Of a DNA stretch of 25,976 nt, positions 1 through 8,437 are shown in pieces. The DNA is from Acetobacteraceae bacterium (GTDB lineage Bacteria > Pseudomonadota > Alphaproteobacteria > Acetobacterales > Acetobacteraceae), in NCBI GenBank assembly GCA_030039695.1, contig JASHVB010000390.1, positions 1 to 25,976 of the forward strand, read 5' to 3'. Position numbers and translations under genes: made by a program. Under the pieces are notes generated by a model. The model did not search any database. It was not told where the DNA came from and worked only from the letters and a program-made list of their open reading frames with translations. The first letter of the stretch is position 1. Each line of letters begins with the position of its first letter.

Positions 1-644
1 AGCAGCCACAACAGCAACGGTAACAGCACAACGATTTCGATGATTGCGCTGATCCAAAGGAAGATCTGCCAATGCCTGGGGATCAGCCAGAACGCCAGCA
101 GATTGACGCCGACTGCCACCAGAGCGGTGAGGCCCTGTGATGCCAGCAGCACCTTATTGCGCAGTCCGGGGGGCATCATCTCCGACAGATAGACAGAGTG
201 CGTCGCCACGATGCCGCCGACGCCGAGTGTGCTGATGACTGAAAGCCCGACCATGCCCCAGAAGTTGGTTACATAGGCGAATGGCCAGATGCAGAACCCA
301 CCGAGCAGAGTCGCCAGTAGAATGGCTGGTCGGCGGCCATAGCGGTCGGCAATCCAGCTCATCAGATAGACGCCAAGGAGGATGCCGGCGCCGACCTGCA
401 GCGCCTGGATTACCGCGAACTGGTAGACGTTGATGATGTGCATCGGCCGCCAGACGAATGGAAACAGCCGTGCGCCGATGCCGTCGGTGTCGAAGATGAT
501 GAATCCCCAGGTGGCCTGGATCAGCAATGCGAGCTGCCACTGCACCCGGGTTAGCGGTAACCGGTCGATGCGTGCCGCAATGTGCCCATGAATGGTCCCC
601 TCTGCTCCTGCGTTCGGAGCCACCTCATAGGCTGCCTGAGCCAT
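1..644 (-). CDS. MFS transporter, sugar-porter type (3' part outside window)
   Basis: This is a major facilitator superfamily inner-membrane transporter. Only its first 214 residues lie in the window. After a hydrophilic N-terminus of about 35 residues there are hydrophobic segments near residues 37-55, 75-97, 107-125, 130-150, 165-187 and 192-214. The loop between TM2 and TM3 carries the MFS motif A core DRYGRR (100-105). The sequence YLSEMMPPGLRNK (152-164) matches the conserved TM4-TM5 region of sugar and aromatic-acid porters. The ATG is supported by a GGGGG Shine-Dalgarno-like run about 8 bases upstream. Substrate cannot be inferred. It is divergent from nothing recognisable, because the next 700 bases hold no clear gene. 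The family call is firm and the substrate is unknown. Confidence 0.85.
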   Translation of the reverse strand, partial: MAQAAYEVAPNAGAEGTIHGHIAARIDRLPLTRVQWQLALLIQATWGFIIFDTDGIGARLFPFVWRPMHIINVYQFAVIQALQVGAGILLGVYLMSWIADRYGRRPAILLATLLGGFCIWPFAYVTNFWGMVGLSVISTLGVGGIVATHSVYLSEMMPPGLRNKVLLASQGLTALVAVGVNLLAFWLIPRHWQIFLWISAIIEIVVLLPLLLWL

Positions 645-1362
645 CGCCGTTGCCCCCTTGCGAAACGGTGCGGCCCTGACATGACGATGCCGGTATCGTT
701 TGGCCCGCGATCAGGGTCGCGGTTGTTTATTGCTGGCGACGATGGGGCGGGGGTCGGGACGTGTCAATCCGCGGCGTGGCATTGATGTCAGGTGGTGCAT
801 CATCGACGCGTTCGCACAATTCATCGAGTGGCAATTCAATAGCGGTGTTGGACATGCGCCGGATGCTATCGCCGCGCACGCGATCGCCGACCCACCAGAG
901 CTAACAAGTTCGAATGTCGTGCCGGCTATCGCGCCCCACGCCGGAACCATAAAGCGCCTCACGCTTGGCATGGCGGCGGATTCCGCATTCGTTGGTAACA
1001 AGCCTGCGGCCCATGCGTTCATCACTGAGCACGTCAGAGATGAAGGCCGGATCCGAGATCACCTTTCGGTCGCGCATCGTGGGCGCGCACACCACGAAGC
1101 AGCCCGCATCACGGATGCTACCGCTCAGACCGATCGTCGGCTCGCATCCTTAGAACCGGCACGGCTTGCGACGCAGCAACCCGCTAACGGTGACGGCAAG
1201 GTTCCATTGAACGGAAGACCGTTCTTCGGTGCCGCCGGTCATCGCGATCAGTTTGAAACCGAACTCACAGCGCCAGTGGCCGGCGGCGCCTCATACGCGA
1301 GGTCATGATTTGGTCAGTGTCACACCCAAACGCCCGAGGTCAGCATAACCCAACCATCCGAG
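645..1362. other. Gene-poor region, possible degraded coding sequence
   Basis: No credible gene was found in these ~720 bases. The minus-strand frame read from about 1308 down to 727 is interrupted only by TAA at 1150-1152 and TAG at 901-903. Its stretches look protein-like, for example around 1005-1125 and 740-855, but no family is recognisable. The plus-strand frame 700-1308 is open but has weak GC3 and an implausible composition, so it is probably a shadow. A decayed gene is possible and unproven. Confidence 0.3.
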
Positions 1363-2112
1363 TCACCGATGCGCGATCGACACCGGTTCACCAACGGGAC
1401 CGGCAGTGAGGAAGCCGATCGTCTCGTCCTCCAAAACGACGCAGGTCATCAACCCGCCGAACACGGCGCCCGTGTCGATCGCGATGCGATTGTGCCGAAC
1501 CAGCGGCTCTTTGACCGGCGTGTGTCCGTGTACCACCACGGCGCCAAGGTGGCGCTCGGTATAAAGAAACGGTTGACGAATGCGCAGCATGTCCTCGCGC
1601 GTCTGCTGCCCGAGCGGCACGCCCGGACGGATGCCGGCGTGAACGAACAAATAGCCACCCTCCTGGTGGCGTAACGGCAGCCCCTGAAGGAAGTCGAGGT
1701 GGCTCGAAGGCACCGACTCGCGCCACGATTCCCGCGGCGTCTCGGGATCAATCCCATAGCTTTCCAAAGCGGGCTTGCCACCGGCGAACAGCCAATCGGT
1801 CGCTGCTGCCCTGTCTCCCGACAACGCATGCCACATCGTATCGTCGTGATTACCGAGGAGGTTAATCGTTTCGGTACCGGCAACCGGGGAGCCAGCGACC
1901 AGTCGTTCCAGCACGCCTGCGGTGTCGCTACCACGGTCCACGTAGTCGCCGATATGCAGCAGCAGCGCCGAATCGACCGGTCGGCGCGCGAGGTCCTCGG
2001 CGACGATTTCGTGCAGAGCGGCCAGCTGCTGGGCACAGCCGTGGATATCCCCAATGGCATAGACGCGGCGCCCGGGCGGCACGGAAGCGGGGGCGCGAGA
2101 AAGTGCTATCAT
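1363..2112 (-). CDS. Metallophosphoesterase, PPP-type serine/threonine phosphatase family
   Basis: This 249-residue cytoplasmic phosphoesterase belongs to the calcineurin-like PPP/ApaH group, which uses a dinuclear metal centre to hydrolyse phosphoprotein or dinucleoside-polyphosphate substrates. The metal-binding motifs appear in the expected order: GDIHG (21-25), GDYVDRG (55-61), GNHDD (87-91), and a C-terminal HGHTP with upstream VHAG. The length fits the small bacterial single-domain members. The ATG at 2110-2112 is the natural start because motif 1 follows 20 residues later, although no strong ribosome binding site precedes it. It lies 64 bases downstream of the large acyltransferase fusion on the same strand and could be co-transcribed with it. 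Whether the substrate is protein or a nucleotide cannot be read from the sequence. Confidence 0.88.
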   Translation of the reverse strand: MIALSRAPASVPPGRRVYAIGDIHGCAQQLAALHEIVAEDLARRPVDSALLLHIGDYVDRGSDTAGVLERLVAGSPVAGTETINLLGNHDDTMWHALSGDRAAATDWLFAGGKPALESYGIDPETPRESWRESVPSSHLDFLQGLPLRHQEGGYLFVHAGIRPGVPLGQQTREDMLRIRQPFLYTERHLGAVVVHGHTPVKEPLVRHNRIAIDTGAVFGGLMTCVVLEDETIGFLTAGPVGEPVSIAHR

Positions 2113-2176
2113 GCAATACCCGCTAACAGCGGATCGCCTGACGATGCAAGTGGGGCCGGCGCGGTGCCTCGCCAGA

Positions 2177-5100
2177 TCACTGCGCGGCAGCCTCCTGCTG
2201 GGCGCCGGTTCGCAACTCGTCCACCAGCCGCGCTGCCGCCGGATAGTCTACTTTACCGGTCGCGAGCAGCGGGATCGACGGCACCGGCAGCACGGATCGC
2301 GGCACCATCAGCTCCGAGATGCCGCGCTCGTGCGCGAACGCAAGCAGATCGCGGATTTCGGCCGGTTGGCGTGTCGTCATCAGTACCAACGCCTCGCCCT
2401 TGCGCGCGTCGGGGATCCCGATCACTGCGTGCCGGGCGTCGGGCCAAAGTGCCGTGGCCAGCGCCTCGGCTGCCTCCATCGACACCATCTCTCCACCGAT
2501 CTTGGCGAAGCGTTTCACGCGTCCGACGATCATTGCGAAGCCGGCCGCGTCAACCGAGACGATATCGCCGGTATCGTGCCAGCCATCCGCCAGCGCGGCG
2601 AGGGCGCCGGGCGCGGTGCCGCTCAGATAGCCCAGCATTACGTTCGGCCCGCGTACGAACAGCCGTCCGCCCGTCTCGATGCCCGCAACCGGCTCCAACC
2701 GCCACTCAATACCGGGGAGGAAGCGGCCGGCGGTGCCGGGCCGACATTGCATTGGTGTGTTCAATGCCAGTACCGGCGCGGTTTCCGTCACGCCGTAGCC
2801 CTCCAGAATGCGCACGCCGAAGCGGTCCGCGAATAATCGCCGGGTCTCTTCCTGCACTTTCTCAGCGCCGGCAAAGATGTACCGCATCGCGTAGAAGTCG
2901 TAGGAATTGGCGTAATAACCCCAGCCCCGCAGGAATGTGTCGGTGCCGAAGCAGATTGTCGCATCAGTGTCGTAGATCAGCGCCGGCACGATACGGTAGT
3001 GCAGTGGCGTCGGGTACTGGAACGTGCGCACTCCCGAAACCAGCGGCAGGATGGTGCCGCCTGTGAGGCCGAACGCGTGGAACATCGGCATGGCGTTGAA
3101 CGCGATGTCACGGCTCTGGAAGTCGATCACTGACGCAAGCTGCGCGCAGTTCGCCAGGACGTTGCGGTGGCTCAGCACTACGCCTTTCGGCGTACCTTCG
3201 GAGCCGCTGGTATAGAGCACAACAGCGGGAGCATCCGGATCGGCGCCCGCACCCGGCAGTCGCCGCGCCCGCTGCCGATCTCGCATGCCTTGCAGCTTTG
3301 CGCGTGTACCAAGTCCGGTGCGGAGATCCTCCAGCCAGATGAAGCGAAGTTCGGCTTGCATGCGTGCCGCCACGGCGACCAGTCGGCCTCTTTCGACAAA
3401 AGCACGGCTGCAGACCACGGTGCATACGCCGGCGGTACGGCAAGCGGCCAACATGTTGGCCGCGCCCGCGGAGACATTCAGCATGCAGGGCACCATGCCG
3501 AATGCCTGCAGCCCGAGAAATGAAACAAGCGTGGCGATCGCGTTCGGCAACATCAGCGCGACGTAGGTTTCCCCGGCCGTGGCGTCGCGTATCGCGCGGC
3601 CGAGCACCACGCTCGCCAACACCAGCCGGTCGTAGCTGATCGGCGTGCGATCGATGTCCTCGGTGATCAGCATGCGCCGCCCGTGTAGTACCCGCGCCTC
3701 GAGCACCGCGGAGAACACTGTCCGGCCAGTATCTTTGCTGCGAAACGCCGCGCCGACCATCGCGTCCTGCAGGGCGCGGCCAATGACCTCACGACGCCGG
3801 CGCGGCGTCAGCGTCACGTCCGGCGGCGCCAATGTCACGGCCGGCATGATGTGCAGCGCGAGGCGCGGGAACCAGCGCAGGCGCAGGCGTCCCTGCATGT
3901 GGCCGAAATGACTGAAACGCGCGCCCTCGATATTGAGCGGGATGATCTGCGCTTGCGACTTGTCGGCAACCATCGCCGCGCCTTCGTAGACCTTCATCAG
4001 CGCGCCAGTGCTGGTGATGCGGCCTTCGGGAAAAATCATCAGCTTTTGGCCGCGGTCGCGCACCGCTTCGACCATGCGCTTTACGGCGTAAGGCGACTGC
4101 ACGTCGAGCGGGAAGGTTTCGGCGGCGGCGAGGAATGGTTTGAAATACCATTTCGCTGCTTGCGCCGTGTGGATCGCAAAGGTCGGGCTGTCAGGCAGGA
4201 ATGCCGCGACCAGCGGCCCATCGAGATAGGATTGGTGGTTGGCGACGATCACCACTCGCCCCTGCGCGGCCTGGTAATTCTCCAGGCCGTGCACCTGCAC
4301 ATGATGGAAGGTGCGGAAATACCACCGCAGGATGGTGCCATAGACCTCGCGCGGGAGCATGCGAATGGTCCAGATGGCAACAAGCAGGTTCGCCGACGCG
4401 GCAAGATGCAACACCGTGGGGGCGCGCAGGCCGATGGCGGCGAGCGCGGCGATCGCACCGGCGCCAGCCACCATGAACGCAGCGTTCATGATGTTGTTGG
4501 CGGCGATCATGCGTGAACGCTCGGCGGGCGCGGCGGCGTCCTGGATGATGGCGTAAAGCGGCACCGAGAACATGCCGCCGCACCCGGCTAGCAAAAACAG
4601 GTCAATGGCCAGGCGCCACCCGGACCAACTCGTCAGCGCAACGCCCGCGCTTTCAATTGTGCCGGCGCCCTGTGCGGCCGACGCGAAATCCCAGCAGAAC
4701 ACCGAAATGCCCAAGGCGGCGAAGGGAACCAGTCGAGCCGAGACATCGCCATTCAGCAGGCGCGCGCACTGCATTGAACCGAAACCGACGCCGACCGCAA
4801 ACACGGTCAGCAGGAGTGTCAGCACGCTGCCACCGCCGTGCAGCGTGTCGCGGGCGACAATGGGAAACATGGTGATCAGCGTGGCGCCCATCGTCCAGAA
4901 CCAGGACAGACCAAGCACCGACAGCCAGATCGGGCGGACCGCGGCAGCACGGCTAACGACACGCCAGGTCTCGGCAAATATGTTGGGCGAGATGCGCAGC
5001 GCGGGATCGGCGGCGGGAACCGGAGGAACGCACGCGGCACCAACCAGGCCAAGAAGTGACAGCGCCAGGCCGGTGGCGCTGACCAGCGTGGTGCCGTAGC

Positions 5101-5611
5101 GGAGCAGGATCAGCGCACCACCGGCGACAGTGCCTGCAACAATGGCCAGGAATGTGGTTGCCTCGATCACGCCGTTGCCAGCGATAAGCTCCTCTTCAGC
5201 AAGGTGCTCGGGCAGCACGCCGTACTTCACCGGGCCGAACAATGCGGCCTGCACGCCCAGGCCTGTCAGCACGGCCAGCAGGATGGGGACACTTTCGGTC
5301 AGGAATGCGGCCGCGGCGAGCGCCATCAGCAGCACTTCGGCCGCCTTGTAGGCGAGAATGACGCGTGGTTTGGGATAGCGGTCCGCAAGTTTGCCAGCGG
5401 TGGCGGACAGCAGGATGTAAGGGGCTATAAACAATGCTCCGGCGAGAGCAGACAGGCCGGCGCCGCCTACGCGAAGCTGGAAGAGCGCCAGCACCACCAT
5501 GGCGTTCTTCACCAGGTTGTCATTCAGGGCGCCACAGGATTGGGCGAGCGCAAGGGGCCAGAGTCGACGGCTACGGAGGAGCGCGAGCGGGGAGGGGGGT
5601 GCGTGCTGCAC
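2177..5611 (-). CDS. MFS (LplT-like) / PlsC acyltransferase / acyl-ACP synthetase fusion
   Basis: This 1144-residue trifunctional inner-membrane protein is predicted to remodel lysophospholipids. Residues 1-420 are a 12-TM MFS domain like the lysophospholipid flippase LplT. Residues 430-620 are a PlsC acyltransferase with the HX4D motif in NHQSYLD (458-464) and FPEGR (527-531). Residues 640-1140 are an AMP-forming acyl-ACP/CoA synthetase with the P-loop TSGSEGTPKG (801-810), GYGVTET (938-944), WHDTGD (1011-1016) and the catalytic lysine in ATGK (K1119). In E. coli LplT and Aas are separate adjacent genes: the flippase brings 2-acyl lysophospholipid inwards and Aas re-acylates it. Here all three steps are in one chain without a frameshift. 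The ATG at 5609-5611 gives an N-terminus that enters TM1 directly. Overall function is inferred from domain content and homology. Confidence 0.9.
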   Translation of the reverse strand: MQHAPPSPLALLRSRRLWPLALAQSCGALNDNLVKNAMVVLALFQLRVGGAGLSALAGALFIAPYILLSATAGKLADRYPKPRVILAYKAAEVLLMALAAAAFLTESVPILLAVLTGLGVQAALFGPVKYGVLPEHLAEEELIAGNGVIEATTFLAIVAGTVAGGALILLRYGTTLVSATGLALSLLGLVGAACVPPVPAADPALRISPNIFAETWRVVSRAAAVRPIWLSVLGLSWFWTMGATLITMFPIVARDTLHGGGSVLTLLLTVFAVGVGFGSMQCARLLNGDVSARLVPFAALGISVFCWDFASAAQGAGTIESAGVALTSWSGWRLAIDLFLLAGCGGMFSVPLYAIIQDAAAPAERSRMIAANNIMNAAFMVAGAGAIAALAAIGLRAPTVLHLAASANLLVAIWTIRMLPREVYGTILRWYFRTFHHVQVHGLENYQAAQGRVVIVANHQSYLDGPLVAAFLPDSPTFAIHTAQAAKWYFKPFLAAAETFPLDVQSPYAVKRMVEAVRDRGQKLMIFPEGRITSTGALMKVYEGAAMVADKSQAQIIPLNIEGARFSHFGHMQGRLRLRWFPRLALHIMPAVTLAPPDVTLTPRRRREVIGRALQDAMVGAAFRSKDTGRTVFSAVLEARVLHGRRMLITEDIDRTPISYDRLVLASVVLGRAIRDATAGETYVALMLPNAIATLVSFLGLQAFGMVPCMLNVSAGAANMLAACRTAGVCTVVCSRAFVERGRLVAVAARMQAELRFIWLEDLRTGLGTRAKLQGMRDRQRARRLPGAGADPDAPAVVLYTSGSEGTPKGVVLSHRNVLANCAQLASVIDFQSRDIAFNAMPMFHAFGLTGGTILPLVSGVRTFQYPTPLHYRIVPALIYDTDATICFGTDTFLRGWGYYANSYDFYAMRYIFAGAEKVQEETRRLFADRFGVRILEGYGVTETAPVLALNTPMQCRPGTAGRFLPGIEWRLEPVAGIETGGRLFVRGPNVMLGYLSGTAPGALAALADGWHDTGDIVSVDAAGFAMIVGRVKRFAKIGGEMVSMEAAEALATALWPDARHAVIGIPDARKGEALVLMTTRQPAEIRDLLAFAHERGISELMVPRSVLPVPSIPLLATGKVDYPAAARLVDELRTGAQQEAAAQ

Positions 5612-5661
5612 GACGGGGGCTCCGCGGCTGTGGGTCCCTCACCCTCGGCGCTGTGCGCGGC

Positions 5662-5688
5662 GACCTCTCTTGCAGACCGGGAGAGGTC
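5662..5688. terminator. Inverted repeat just downstream of the FmdB-type gene
   Basis: A perfect 8-bp stem, GACCTCTC / GAGAGGTC, encloses an 11-base loop. It begins 7 bases beyond the stop of the minus-strand zinc-ribbon gene. There is no T tract, so it may act as a Rho-dependent end, as mRNA protection, or as part of a dispersed palindromic repeat. The neighbouring GGTCCCTCAC (about 5633-5642) recurs inverted near 18824-18833. Confidence 0.4.
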
Positions 5689-5695
5689 TTCGGAA

Positions 5696-5947
5696 CTAGA
5701 CCGCCTCGGCGCTGAAGCGGCCGGCAGACGGGGCCGCGCAACAGCGGCAGCCACCGGGATGGGCGCGCATCGGGGATGGAGCGGCCGCTTCCGTTTTGGC
5801 GCCGCCGCCGAGCGCGGGCGCACTCAGGAAAACGCGCGGCGCCGGATCGCGGCAGGACGGGCACGCCTGCGGCTGGGCGAATTCCGCCATTGGACGGACC
5901 TCGCTGAACGGACCGCAGGTCGCGCAACTATAGTCGTAGGTGGGCAT
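5696..5947 (-). CDS. FmdB-family zinc-ribbon protein
   Basis: This small protein of 83 residues begins MPTYDYSCATCG, the hallmark of the FmdB/CxxC putative regulatory family. Four cysteines form a zinc ribbon: C8, C11, C29 and C32. The tail is Gly/Ala/Pro rich and ends in a second cysteine group (C67, C69, C70), which many members share. The start is fixed by the family motif at ATG 5945-5947, with GAGG about 5 bases upstream. The same frame stays open for 27 more codons upstream, but these do not look native. The family is named after a putative regulator of the formamidase operon in Methylophilus. Its molecular role is poorly established. No amidase gene lies beside it. Confidence 0.85.
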   Translation of the reverse strand: MPTYDYSCATCGPFSEVRPMAEFAQPQACPSCRDPAPRVFLSAPALGGGAKTEAAAPSPMRAHPGGCRCCAAPSAGRFSAEAV

Positions 5948-6438
5948 CGACGCCTCGTGATGGGGATCGAACTTGCGGACAATGGTGCCATTGATGCCGG
6001 GCCTTGGTCCAGCCCGTGGCGATGACACCAGCGCGGCCTATGGTCGGCGGATTCTGAAGCTATCCAGTCAGAGACCAGCCCGAAGCGCCAAGACCGGCGC
6101 GACGCGGCGTACCCGGCTCGTTCGCACGCCGCGAAGCCGCGGGCAATCCGCGGCGCGCGTCACGCCGCGCAAGAGGCCACGCTGTCAGAGACCGGTCGGT
6201 CCCGGCCGGCAGAGAGATGCACCGCCCGCGACAGGTAAGCGCCGGTATCATCGAACACGAGCGGATCGCCGGTTAGCGCGGCGGGCCGGCTCACCAGCAC
6301 AGCGGCGCTCAGTGGCGGCAGAAGGCGCCGCATATCGCACAGGCTGACGCAAACCAATGAACGAACCGCTTATGCGGGCGGTTGTGACGCCGCCCCTTCG
6401 GCGCTTCAATGCACGCAATCGGCGATCAGGACGGCATG
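5948..6438. other. Intergenic region between divergent genes, with gene remnant
   Basis: These ~490 bases separate the zinc-ribbon gene (minus) from the amidohydrolase gene (plus). The only recognisable content is the minus-strand membrane-protein remnant at 6160-6333. The stretch 6070-6200 is very GC rich with many short inverted CG-rich words. I see no clear promoter. Confidence 0.4.
6160..6333 (-). pseudogene. Remnant of a polytopic membrane protein gene (5' end)
   Basis: The minus frame starting at ATG 6331-6333 encodes 57 residues. It opens MRRLLPPLSAAVLVS and continues with GDPLVFDDTGAYL and then RDRPVSDS. This resembles, from memory, the N-terminus of large multi-TM hypothetical proteins in which a first TM is followed by a PLVF-DTG-YL motif and a DRP-FYS motif. 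The frame ends soon after at a stop, where a full member would run for several hundred residues. No continuation was found in other frames towards 5950. I therefore read it as a decayed 5' fragment. The family identity is uncertain and chance resemblance is possible. Confidence 0.35.
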
Positions 6439-7533
6439 ATGGCGCAGCAGGACCGCTTCTCGGGACGCGTGGACGATGCCTGGCTGGCCAGCCACGCGGA
6501 GGAGATCATTGAGCCGGCGCTGCCGATCATTGATCCGCACCATCATCTGTGGGTGCGCGACGGCAACACCTACCTGCTCCGTGAGCTGCTGGCGGATCTG
6601 AAGAGTGGTCACGCGGTCCAGGCGACCGTGTTTGAAGAATGCCATGCGATGTACCGTGCGGATGGGCCGGCGGAAGAACGCTCGCTGGGCGAGACGGAGT
6701 TCGTCACCGGTTTTGCCGCAATGGGCGCGTCCGGCACATTCGGCCCCACCCGGTTCTGCGCGCGTATGATCGGCAATGTCGATCTGACGCTCGGCGCCAA
6801 GGCGAGGCGCCTGTTGGAGCGGCACATTGCTGCCAGCGGCGAACGCTTCGCCGGGGTGCGGTTCTCCACGGCGTGGCATGCCGACGATCGCGTTCACAAG
6901 GTGGCGCCTCGACCGGGGATTTTGCTGGAGCCGGGCTTCCGCGCGGGATTTGCTTGCCTGGGCGCGTTCGGTCTGGTGTTCGATGCATGGGTCTATCACA
7001 CGCAGCTCGGTGACGTGGCGGCGTTGGCGGCAGCATTTCCCGATACGACGATCGTGCTGAACCATGTCGGCACGCCGATCCTCGGCGGCCCCTATGCGGG
7101 TCGGTTCGACGAGGCATTTGCGGAATGGAGCGTCGGCATGACGGCGCTTGCTCGGCAGCCGAATGTCTGCGTGAAGCTGGGAGCCCTGCCGATTCGCCGA
7201 CCGGGTGTGGCAGCCGCATCACGCGACGGGCCGCCATCATCGGAGGACGTTGCGACTGCGTGGCGCCCGTTTATCGAGCATAGCATCGAATTGTTTGGCG
7301 CAGGCCGTTGTATGTTCGAGAGCAACTTCCCAGTGCAGAAGCGCTGGTGCAGCTATCCGGTCGTCTGGAATGCATGCAAGCGCCTCGCCGCGGGCGCGTC
7401 CGCGGACGAAAAAGCCGCCTTGTTCCAGCGGACTGCGGCGCGGGTGTACAAGGTGGGGGATGAAGCAGGGAGGAACCATGCTGGAAGTGATCCCGATTGG
7501 TGCGGCGCTGGGCGCCGAAGTGCGCGGTGTTGA
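6439..7533 (+). CDS. Amidohydrolase 2 family protein (TIM-barrel lactonase/decarboxylase type)
   Basis: This protein of about 364 residues belongs to the amidohydrolase-2 family (COG3618), which includes L-fuconolactonase and 2-pyrone-4,6-dicarboxylate lactonase. The first barrel strand carries IIDPHHHLW (30-38), where the histidines form the usual metal or active-site pair. LNHVGTP and MFESNFPV match the later conserved histidine and acidic strands. I chose ATG 6439 because AGGA lies 7 bases upstream. ATG 6409 and 6436 are in frame but lack that spacing or signal. The last 18 codons overlap the start of the TauD-type gene, which implies translational coupling. The product probably opens a lactone or hydrolyses or decarboxylates a small carboxylate, but the substrate is not identifiable. 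Confidence 0.85.
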   Translation: MAQQDRFSGRVDDAWLASHAEEIIEPALPIIDPHHHLWVRDGNTYLLRELLADLKSGHAVQATVFEECHAMYRADGPAEERSLGETEFVTGFAAMGASGTFGPTRFCARMIGNVDLTLGAKARRLLERHIAASGERFAGVRFSTAWHADDRVHKVAPRPGILLEPGFRAGFACLGAFGLVFDAWVYHTQLGDVAALAAAFPDTTIVLNHVGTPILGGPYAGRFDEAFAEWSVGMTALARQPNVCVKLGALPIRRPGVAAASRDGPPSSEDVATAWRPFIEHSIELFGAGRCMFESNFPVQKRWCSYPVVWNACKRLAAGASADEKAALFQRTAARVYKVGDEAGRNHAGSDPDWCGAGRRSARC

Positions 7534-8329
7534 TCTGCGCCGCGTCGATGCTGCGACCTTCTCTGCCATCCACCGCGCCTGGGTGGACCACCAGGTTCTG
7601 CTGTTCCGTGGCCAGTCGCTAAGCGACGACGACCTCATCGCGTTCAGCCGGCGGTTCGGTCCACTCGACTGGGCGCCAGTGCAGGAAAACGGGCGCCGTT
7701 TCGTCGACGGCAAGCCGGAACTCTACATCGTGTCAAACGTGCTGGAGAACGGCGTCGCGATCGGCAGCCTGGGATCCGGTGAACTAGTCTGGCACACGGA
7801 CATGTCGTACCTGGAAGACCCACCCAAGGCGAGCATGCTCTATGCGCTCGAAATCCCCCCGGTGGGCGGCAACACGTCGTTCTGCAGCATGTACGCGGCG
7901 TGGGAGACGCTGCCCGCGGCGCTTAAGGCGCGGTGCGCAGGACTGCGGATCAAGCACGACGGCACCTACAATAGTGGCGGCTATTTGCGGGAAGGGGTGG
8001 CCGCGACCGATGACCCGCAGAGCAGCCCGGGCGCGATTCATCCGCTCGTGTGCCGGCATCCCGAGAGCGGGCGGCTGGGCCTCTATCTCGGCCGGCGGCG
8101 CAACGCGTATCTGGTCGGACTGCCGCTGAACGAAAGCGAGGCGCTGCTGAATGAGTTGTGGGCCCATATCGATGATCCGGCACTGGCCTGGACGCAGGTA
8201 TGGCGGGCCGGCGACCTCGTAATGTGGGATAACCGCTGCACCATGCACAAGCGCGACGAGTTCAATGGCGGCGCTCGGCGCATCATGCATCGCACGCAGG
8301 TCAAGGGCGAGGCCCGGCCTGTGGCGTAA
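7478..8329 (+). CDS. TauD/TfdA-family Fe(II)/2-oxoglutarate dioxygenase
   Basis: This 283-residue cytoplasmic oxygenase couples 2-oxoglutarate decarboxylation to substrate hydroxylation. The iron triad is visible: WHTD gives H106 and D108, and the distal His is H257 in NRCTMHKRD. A 2-oxoglutarate-binding Arg follows in GARRIMHRTQVKG (R268 or R272). The central AIHPLVCRHPESGR segment is typical of the TauD/TfdA family. ATG 7478 is set by a strong AGGGAGG four bases upstream. A longer in-frame opening from 7205 is only a shadow of the amidohydrolase. The 56-base overlap with that gene suggests one pathway. Substrates of the family include taurine, sulfonates, aryloxy acids and others. The one here is unknown. 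Confidence 0.9.
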   Translation: MLEVIPIGAALGAEVRGVDLRRVDAATFSAIHRAWVDHQVLLFRGQSLSDDDLIAFSRRFGPLDWAPVQENGRRFVDGKPELYIVSNVLENGVAIGSLGSGELVWHTDMSYLEDPPKASMLYALEIPPVGGNTSFCSMYAAWETLPAALKARCAGLRIKHDGTYNSGGYLREGVAATDDPQSSPGAIHPLVCRHPESGRLGLYLGRRRNAYLVGLPLNESEALLNELWAHIDDPALAWTQVWRAGDLVMWDNRCTMHKRDEFNGGARRIMHRTQVKGEARPVA

Positions 8330-8340
8330 CGCTTGCCCTC

Positions 8341-8416
8341 CGTCATTGTGAGGAGCGAAGCGACCAAGCAATCTCCCGAATGAGAATGTCTCGCGGCTGC
8401 GGGCCTCGCGATGACA
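8341..8416. repeat. Dispersed palindromic repeat (CGTCATTG...GATGAC type)
   Basis: The left end TCATTGTGAGG (8343-8353) pairs with CCTCGCGATGA (8404-8414) at 9 of 11 positions, the two mismatches being G-U compatible in RNA. The internal GAGCGAAGCGAC and AAGCAATC words match a palindromic intergenic repeat that is common in alphaproteobacterial genomes (from memory). It fills the space after the TauD-type gene and overlaps the first in-frame ATG of the next gene, which argues for the later start at 8438. Confidence 0.6.
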
Positions 8417-8437
8417 CATGGCTCGGAGCCGCTTTGC

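Noticed and set aside
1699..3066. A 455-codon plus-strand open frame
   Set aside because: It is antisense to the phosphoesterase and the acyltransferase fusion. Its Arg/Pro/Ser-rich composition is that of a GC-rich shadow frame.
5948..6028. 27-codon extension of the FmdB-type protein
   Set aside because: The family starts with MPTYDY-C--CG, and a GAGG precedes that ATG.
6067..6193. Direct repeat GTCAGAGACC at 6067-6076 and 6184-6193, as possible mobile-element target duplication
   Set aside because: Ten bases can repeat by chance. No inverted ends or transposase lie between them.
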